NCBI GenBank assembly: GCA_017420755.1 | Contig: JAFQOG010000029.1 | Location: forward strand, 124,001 to 188,000 | From: Clostridia bacterium | GTDB lineage: Bacteria; Bacillota; Clostridia; Oscillospirales; CAG-272 | Reading direction: 5' to 3' | DNA: 64,000 nt | Shown: piece by piece, positions 59,304 through 64,000 of the stretch | How positions within the stretch are numbered: the stretch's first letter is position 1 | Layout of the letters: every line of letters begins with the position of its first letter | Program-made: the position numbers and the translations under genes | Notes under the pieces: generated by a model | The model's input: only the letters and a program-made list of their open reading frames with translations | Database searches by the model: none | Told to the model about the DNA's origin: nothing

Positions 59304-60212
59304 TTATTCAAATAACGCATCAATGAATTCGTTTGCGTTAAATCTCTCCATATCGTCAATTTGTTCGCCTACACCAATAAATTTAACCGGTATATTAAGC
59401 TCGTTTTTAATCGAGAAAACTATTCCGCCCTTGGCAGTTCCGTCAAGCTTAGTTAAAATCAAGCCTGTAATATTTGCAGAGTTTTTGAATTCCTTTGCTT
59501 GATTTACCGCATTTTGACCGGTTGTAGAATCAAGAACAAGCAAGGTTTCTCTTGTCGCGTCAGGCAATTCTCTACTTATAACGCGATCAATTTTTGCGAG
59601 CTCATCCATTAGATTTTTCTTATTATGAAGTCTTCCGGCAGTATCAATAATCAAAACATCAGCCCCACGCTTTTTCGCTGCATTTATAGCATCAAAAACA
59701 ACTGCGGCAGGATCAGATCCTTCTGTATGCTTGATCAAATCAACACCTGCTCGCTTTGTCCAAACCTCTAGTTGATCAATAGCAGCAGCTCTAAATGTAT
59801 CAGCAGCGGCAACAACAACCTTCTTGTGCGATTTTTTCATAGAATGGGCGATTTTGCCAATCGATGTTGTTTTGCCAACTCCGTTTACACCTATGATTAA
59901 GACAACGGTCATGCTATTTGAGGAATAATTAATTTCCTCTCCTTCGCCTAGCATTTCAAGCATGATTTGACGAAGCGCAACCTTTACCTCGTCAGAATCC
60001 TTTAAGCCCTTTTCTCTTATTTGCTCACGAAGCTTATCAAGAATCGCCTCTGTTGTATTAGCTCCTACATCGGCGCAAATCAAGATTTCCTCTAGCTCCT
60101 CCATTAAGTCCTCATCAATTCGACGAAGACGCTTAAAAAGGTCTGCAAACGGCTTGAATAGTAGGTTTTTAGTCTTTTGAAGACCTCTTTTTAATTTTTC
60201 AAAGAAAGACAT
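59304..60212 (-). CDS. ftsY: Signal recognition particle receptor FtsY
   Basis: SRP receptor GTPase of 302 residues. The acidic A domain of E. coli FtsY is nearly absent: the protein starts with an amphipathic basic helix (FFEKLKRGLQKTKN), then the N domain, then G1 GVNGVGKTT (about residue 112), DTAGRLHNK, TKLDGTAKGG and GVGEQIDD. Pairs with Ffh (25.4 kb). GGAGA precedes the ATG. 13 bases from smc. Confidence 0.97.
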   Translation of the reverse strand: MSFFEKLKRGLQKTKNLLFKPFADLFKRLRRIDEDLMEELEEILICADVGANTTEAILDKLREQIREKGLKDSDEVKVALRQIMLEMLGEGEEINYSSNSMTVVLIIGVNGVGKTTSIGKIAHSMKKSHKKVVVAAADTFRAAAIDQLEVWTKRAGVDLIKHTEGSDPAAVVFDAINAAKKRGADVLIIDTAGRLHNKKNLMDELAKIDRVISRELPDATRETLLVLDSTTGQNAVNQAKEFKNSANITGLILTKLDGTAKGGIVFSIKNELNIPVKFIGVGEQIDDMERFNANEFIDALFE

Positions 60213-60225
60213 TTAATATCTCCTA

Positions 60226-63200
60226 TTATTTTGCATTATTTGTATTAAGAATATTTTCATTACCAACAGCATTAGTATCCATAGTAAGAACCTTGGAAAT
60301 ACCCTTTTGAGGCATGGTAACGCCATAAAGCTTGTCGGCAATTTCCATAGTTCCTCTTCTGTGCGTGATAACAATAAATTGAGTTTGTCTTGAATAACGC
60401 TTTATGTATTGTCCAAATCTTGTTACATTAACCTCATCAAGCGCAGCCTCAATTTCGTCGAATATACAGAATGGTGTAGGATTTACCTTCAAGATAGCAA
60501 ACAAGAGCGCGATAGCAACAAACGATTGCTCTCCTCCTGACAAAAGCATAAGGCTTTTAATAACCTTGCCTGGAGGCGCCGCCTTTATCTCGATACCACA
60601 GTTGAGAACATCATCAGGATTATCAAGAATTAACTCTGCATGTCCACCACCAAACAATTCCTTAAATACCTCATTGAAGTTTTCGTTAACCGCATTGAAG
60701 GCAGCGATGAACTTGGTCTTCATCTCTTCCTCAAGCTCTGCAATTTGGTTAAGAATGAATTCCTTAGATTGCTCAAGGTCAGTTAGCTGAGCATACAAGA
60801 AATCATATCTTTCCTTTTCTTCCTTGTATTCCTCAATTGCGTTTGTATTAATATGGCCTAACTCACGAATGCTTTGTCTGCATTCATTAAGAGTAGCTAA
60901 AATCTCTCTTCTGTTTTCCTCGGTAACCTCGGGATAACCGAGCTTAATAGCATCAGATGGCTCGATTTCATAATCCTGTCTTAGTCGCTCCATCATTTTT
61001 TCTTGAGATTCGATCAATTGCTGTAGCTTAATCTCATTCATACCATGAGATCTTGCAATAATCTCCTTCTTAGCAGAAATTTCCTTACTCTTAGCATTAA
61101 GCTCATTACGCTTTTTCTCGATTTGTTGCTCAAGTAGATATAGGCGTTCTCTTTCAGCCTCGAATGATGCAAGCCTTGCAAGAGCCTCCTCGTATGCTTT
61201 TCTGTTTTCAGTGCTCTTTTCGCCAAATGAAGCAACATCGTCGGTTAAACGCTCCATTTTTTCTCTACGAAGGGTTATGCTTTCAAGAATTTCATCAAGC
61301 TTAGCCTTGGCCTCAACAAGAGCATTATTAGATGCCTCTAAATCCTTGTTAATGGTTGTAACATTAACGAGGTTTTCGTTAATTTTCTCGCTATAAGTAT
61401 CGGCCTCGCCCTCGTATTCATATTTGAGGACATTTAGCTCCAAACGCTCATTAGCAATTTCGGCGATAACAGCATCAAGCTCTTCGCGTCTTTTCTTTAA
61501 TTTCGCTAGCTCAATAACGGCTCTTTGAGCCTCCTCAATGGACTTTCTTCTGTCGTCCTCCATTTGCTCTACAAGAGCTCTCTTGTCGTCAATTCTTGCA
61601 ACAAGAGCCTCGTATTCGGTCTTTTCGCGTCTATATATGCTATCAAGCAAATTAAATTGTTGCCTGTCCTCGGCTCTTTTTTGAGTTAAGGCTCTTAGAT
61701 CCTCTCCAAGTGACTGTCCTTCTGCCTTGATTACAGCAATTTCTGCCAAAATTTGCTCGTTTTCATCCTGCATTCTCTTGATATCAGCGCCTCTTGAAAG
61801 CATATTGCTCTCATGCTTTGCCGAACCACCGGTAAACGAACCACCAACATTAATTTGCTGACCATCAAGGGTAACAACCTTAACCTTATAGCCAAGCGAT
61901 TTAGCCATTTCTGTCGCATTATCAATATTATCAAAGATCAATGTTCGGCCAAGCAATGATGAGAAAATATTTTCAAATTTTCCATCAAAGCTAATTAACT
62001 CGTCGGCTACGCCGATATATCCCTTAAAGCCCTTTGCCTTTTGCATTTCCGGTGTCGCGCTTTGAGGATTAACCGAACTAATTGGATAGAAGGTAGCTCT
62101 TCCTGCCTTATTCTCCTTAAGTGCCATAATGCAAGCCTTAGCGGTAGCTTCATTATCAACAACAATATGCTGAAGACCAACACCAAGAGCTGTTTCGATG
62201 GCGGTAACATACCTTTCTTCAACGGAAATAAGCTTTGAAACAGGACCATAAATTTGTCCTGCATTTCTGATTTCTCCGTTTTTGTATGCATTCATAATGA
62301 AGGTTACACTTCTCGCATAACCCTCAAATAGTTCTTCCATGCTATTTAATGCATTGATTCTCTCAATTAGTGCAAGGGATTTAGATCTGAGAGCATTCAT
62401 TTTTTCCTTAAGCTCATCATAGCGATTGGTTTTGCTCTCTATTTCTTCTTCGGTATTTGCTATTTCAGCCTCTAAAGCGGAAAGCTTCGCTTCATATTCG
62501 GCAAGAGTTTTCGAAATAGTCTCTGCCTCAGCTATCATCTCAGCAAGCGCCTTGCTATGAGAATCAAGATTGGTTGTATTCACGGTTGCTCTTTCACTTT
62601 CGTTAGTTGAAGAGCTTTCAATAACGGAAATACGAACCTTCAAATCGTTAAGCTCTGATTCGAGAGCCTTTTGCTTTTCAAAAAGCTCTTCAATTTTTTT
62701 AGAAATTTCATCGCGCTTTTTAATAAGATTTGCTTGCTCCTCGCGAATCGCAATATATTCATCTTGAGCCTTTTGAAGCGCAATTCTAGTTTCGTTATAA
62801 CGAGCCTCACATTCAGCAATATAGCTTTCGGCAGAAATTCTTTTTGCCTCAAGTCTTTCGATCTCGGCAATTTCTTCACTTGAAATTCTTTCTGCATGCT
62901 CTACATTGTTTTGCATAACCGCAAGATTGGCATTAAGGTCAGCAATAGTTTTATTGCATGCAATGATTTCGCTATATATCCTATCAGCCTCTAGCTTGGT
63001 TTGATTGAATCTTTCAGCAAGAATAGCTTCTTGCTCCTCGATCTGTTGTAGAGAATCGTTTGCCATATCAAGCTCGTGCTTAGACATCATTAGCTCGTTT
63101 GTTAGTCTTTCGATTTCTAGCTTAGTTTTTTGAGAATCATAAATCCACAAGGAAATATCTGCTACCTTTTTCTTTTCGTATAGCTCTAGATATGCCTTCG

Positions 63201-63840
63201 CCTTTTTAGCTTCTCTTTCAAGAGGACCTATTCTACGCTCAAGCTCGTGAAAAATATCTAAAACACGATCCATGTTCTCTTGAGTGTTTTTAAGGTTCTT
63301 TTCGGTTTCGTTTTTCTCGTGCCTAATTTTGGAAATTCCTGCCGCCTCTTCAAAGATGTTTCTTCTATCCTCACTCTTTTTAGAGATAATTTCGGCAATT
63401 CTACCCTGTCCTATAATAGAATATCCTTCACGACCTACACCGGTGTTCATAAATAGCTGATAAATATCAGTCAATCTACAAGGGTTTCTATTAATAAGAT
63501 ATTCACTTTTTCCTGCACGATAATACCTACGAGTAACGGTAATCTCATCATAAGGGCTATTCAGCCTACCCTCGCTAGATGTATTATCGAATGTTACAGA
63601 TACCTCGGCAAAGCTCATAGGCTTTCTAACCTCGGTTCCTATGAAAATTACATCCTCTAGCTTAGAACCACGAATGTTTTTAGTAGAAAGTTCTCCTAAA
63701 ACCCATCTCATAGCATCTGTAATATTAGATTTTCCGCTTCCGTTAGGTCCGACAATAACAGTTGCGCCATCGTCAAATGTCAAAATAGTTTTATCCGGGA
63801 ATGATTTAAATCCCTGTAATTCAAGCGACTTTAAATGCAT
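60226..63840 (-). CDS. smc: Chromosome segregation protein SMC
   Basis: Condensin ATPase of 1204 residues. Walker A GPNGSGKS (31-38), long coiled coils (about 170-500 and 670-1030), a hinge domain (about 520-640; YGPVSKLISVEERYVTAIE, VGLQHIVVDNE), the ABC signature LLSGGEQSFVAIALL and Walker B CIFDEIEAALDEVN at the C terminus. AAGGAGG lies upstream of the start. smc-ftsY is the usual Firmicute order. Confidence 0.97.
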   Translation of the reverse strand: MHLKSLELQGFKSFPDKTILTFDDGATVIVGPNGSGKSNITDAMRWVLGELSTKNIRGSKLEDVIFIGTEVRKPMSFAEVSVTFDNTSSEGRLNSPYDEITVTRRYYRAGKSEYLINRNPCRLTDIYQLFMNTGVGREGYSIIGQGRIAEIISKKSEDRRNIFEEAAGISKIRHEKNETEKNLKNTQENMDRVLDIFHELERRIGPLEREAKKAKAYLELYEKKKVADISLWIYDSQKTKLEIERLTNELMMSKHELDMANDSLQQIEEQEAILAERFNQTKLEADRIYSEIIACNKTIADLNANLAVMQNNVEHAERISSEEIAEIERLEAKRISAESYIAECEARYNETRIALQKAQDEYIAIREEQANLIKKRDEISKKIEELFEKQKALESELNDLKVRISVIESSSTNESERATVNTTNLDSHSKALAEMIAEAETISKTLAEYEAKLSALEAEIANTEEEIESKTNRYDELKEKMNALRSKSLALIERINALNSMEELFEGYARSVTFIMNAYKNGEIRNAGQIYGPVSKLISVEERYVTAIETALGVGLQHIVVDNEATAKACIMALKENKAGRATFYPISSVNPQSATPEMQKAKGFKGYIGVADELISFDGKFENIFSSLLGRTLIFDNIDNATEMAKSLGYKVKVVTLDGQQINVGGSFTGGSAKHESNMLSRGADIKRMQDENEQILAEIAVIKAEGQSLGEDLRALTQKRAEDRQQFNLLDSIYRREKTEYEALVARIDDKRALVEQMEDDRRKSIEEAQRAVIELAKLKKRREELDAVIAEIANERLELNVLKYEYEGEADTYSEKINENLVNVTTINKDLEASNNALVEAKAKLDEILESITLRREKMERLTDDVASFGEKSTENRKAYEEALARLASFEAERERLYLLEQQIEKKRNELNAKSKEISAKKEIIARSHGMNEIKLQQLIESQEKMMERLRQDYEIEPSDAIKLGYPEVTEENRREILATLNECRQSIRELGHINTNAIEEYKEEKERYDFLYAQLTDLEQSKEFILNQIAELEEEMKTKFIAAFNAVNENFNEVFKELFGGGHAELILDNPDDVLNCGIEIKAAPPGKVIKSLMLLSGGEQSFVAIALLFAILKVNPTPFCIFDEIEAALDEVNVTRFGQYIKRYSRQTQFIVITHRRGTMEIADKLYGVTMPQKGISKVLTMDTNAVGNENILNTNNAK

Positions 63841-63842
63841 TG

Positions 63843-63998
63843 TCAGTCCTCCTTGCTTTTAATTTCTATGTTATAGGATTCGAGGTTATCAAGCTCTAAA
63901 ACTCTTATGCTCTCAAACCCATACATTTTTTCTAATTTTATAATATTTGATTTTTTGTTACCAATAACCTGAGATGTAGCTCCTTTGGGGCAAAAAAT
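63843..63998 (-). CDS. 3' end of an unidentified gene upstream of smc
   Basis: The last 52 codons of a minus-strand gene, cut off by the window edge. The tail has CPKGATSQVIGNKKSNIIKLE, whose VIGNKKSNI core resembles a KH-type RNA-binding loop, and ends EIKSKED. In Firmicutes rnc often lies upstream of smc, but this tail does not look like RNase III, so I give no name. It ends two bases before the smc ATG. Confidence 0.55.
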   Translation of the reverse strand: MFCPKGATSQVIGNKKSNIIKLEKMYGFESIRVLELDNLESYNIEIKSKED

Positions 63999-64000
63999 CA

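Noticed and set aside
63843..63998. 3' end of rnc (RNase III)
   Set aside because: Position fits, but the residues do not resemble the dsRNA-binding domain tail of RNase III.
1..64000. CRISPR arrays, rRNA genes, insertion sequences with transposases
   Set aside because: No regularly spaced repeats, no rRNA-like stretches and no transposase or integrase gene were seen.

Overview
The window is a gene-dense, AT-rich stretch of a bacterial chromosome. It most likely comes from an anaerobic, probably gut-associated member of the Clostridia. The gene orders ispD-ispF, yqfC-yqfD-phoH-ybeY-era-recO, ylxM-ffh-rpsP-khpA and smc-ftsY point that way. Sporulation genes (spoIIID, yqfC, yqfD, a ylbJ-like gene, a dacF-like carboxypeptidase, whiA) suggest a spore former or a recent descendant of one. 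I cannot name the genus from the sequence.

Layout. 1-4.4 kb (+): band-7 membrane protein, stand-alone acyl carrier protein, BlaI-type regulator, MEP-pathway ispD/ispF, rpe and a VanZ-like protein. 4.4-8.5 kb (-): cysteine desulfurase paired with a DUF3343 Se/S-carrier-like protein, mgtE behind a structured leader RNA I cannot assign to a class, and a ylbJ-like gene. 8.6-22.1 kb (+): yqfC, yqfD, phoH, ybeY, era, recO, mutS2, then rhaB-rhaA, a long-form PRPP synthetase, argS and yebC. 22.2-23.7 kb (+): a membrane-anchored XRE regulator and a LytTR-DUF3021 pair with a candidate operator. 23.8-27.1 kb (-): manA, then khpA, rpsP, ffh and ylxM, the ylxM promoter carrying a perfect 11-bp inverted repeat.

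27.2-28.9 kb is the one clearly accessory segment. It holds a frame-broken gene whose C-terminal half looks like a BECR-type nuclease toxin, an overlapping CPCC-type cysteine-rich partner, a D-armless tRNA-like RNA ending in encoded CCA, a decayed HTH fragment and AT-rich non-coding DNA.

28.9-34.4 kb: spoIIID, galM-galE (-), then a Crp/FNR-type regulator with a perfect operator at its promoter, followed by a NitT/TauT-type ABC importer (+). 34.4-53.1 kb (-): a cysteine-rich protein with six consecutive cysteines, a small P-loop protein, pgi, D,D-carboxypeptidase, class A PBP, dnaE, whiA, murB, recN, argR, tlyA, ispA, xseB, xseA, a divergent TsaD paralogue and nusB. 53.3-64 kb: one + strand membrane protein, then rpsU, leuS, rsfS, yqeK, nadD, yhbY, rdgB, ftsY, smc and the 3' end of an unidentified gene (all -).

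Most genes are core housekeeping: isoprenoid precursors, protein targeting, ribosome maturation, peptidoglycan synthesis, replication and repair. Sugar uptake and use (rhamnose, galactose, mannose-6-P, glucose-6-P) is represented by partial pathways. The best candidates for something undescribed are the 27.4-28.3 kb toxin-like/CPCC/tRNA-like cluster, the mgtE leader RNA, and the two strong promoter palindromes (ylxM and the Crp/FNR gene).
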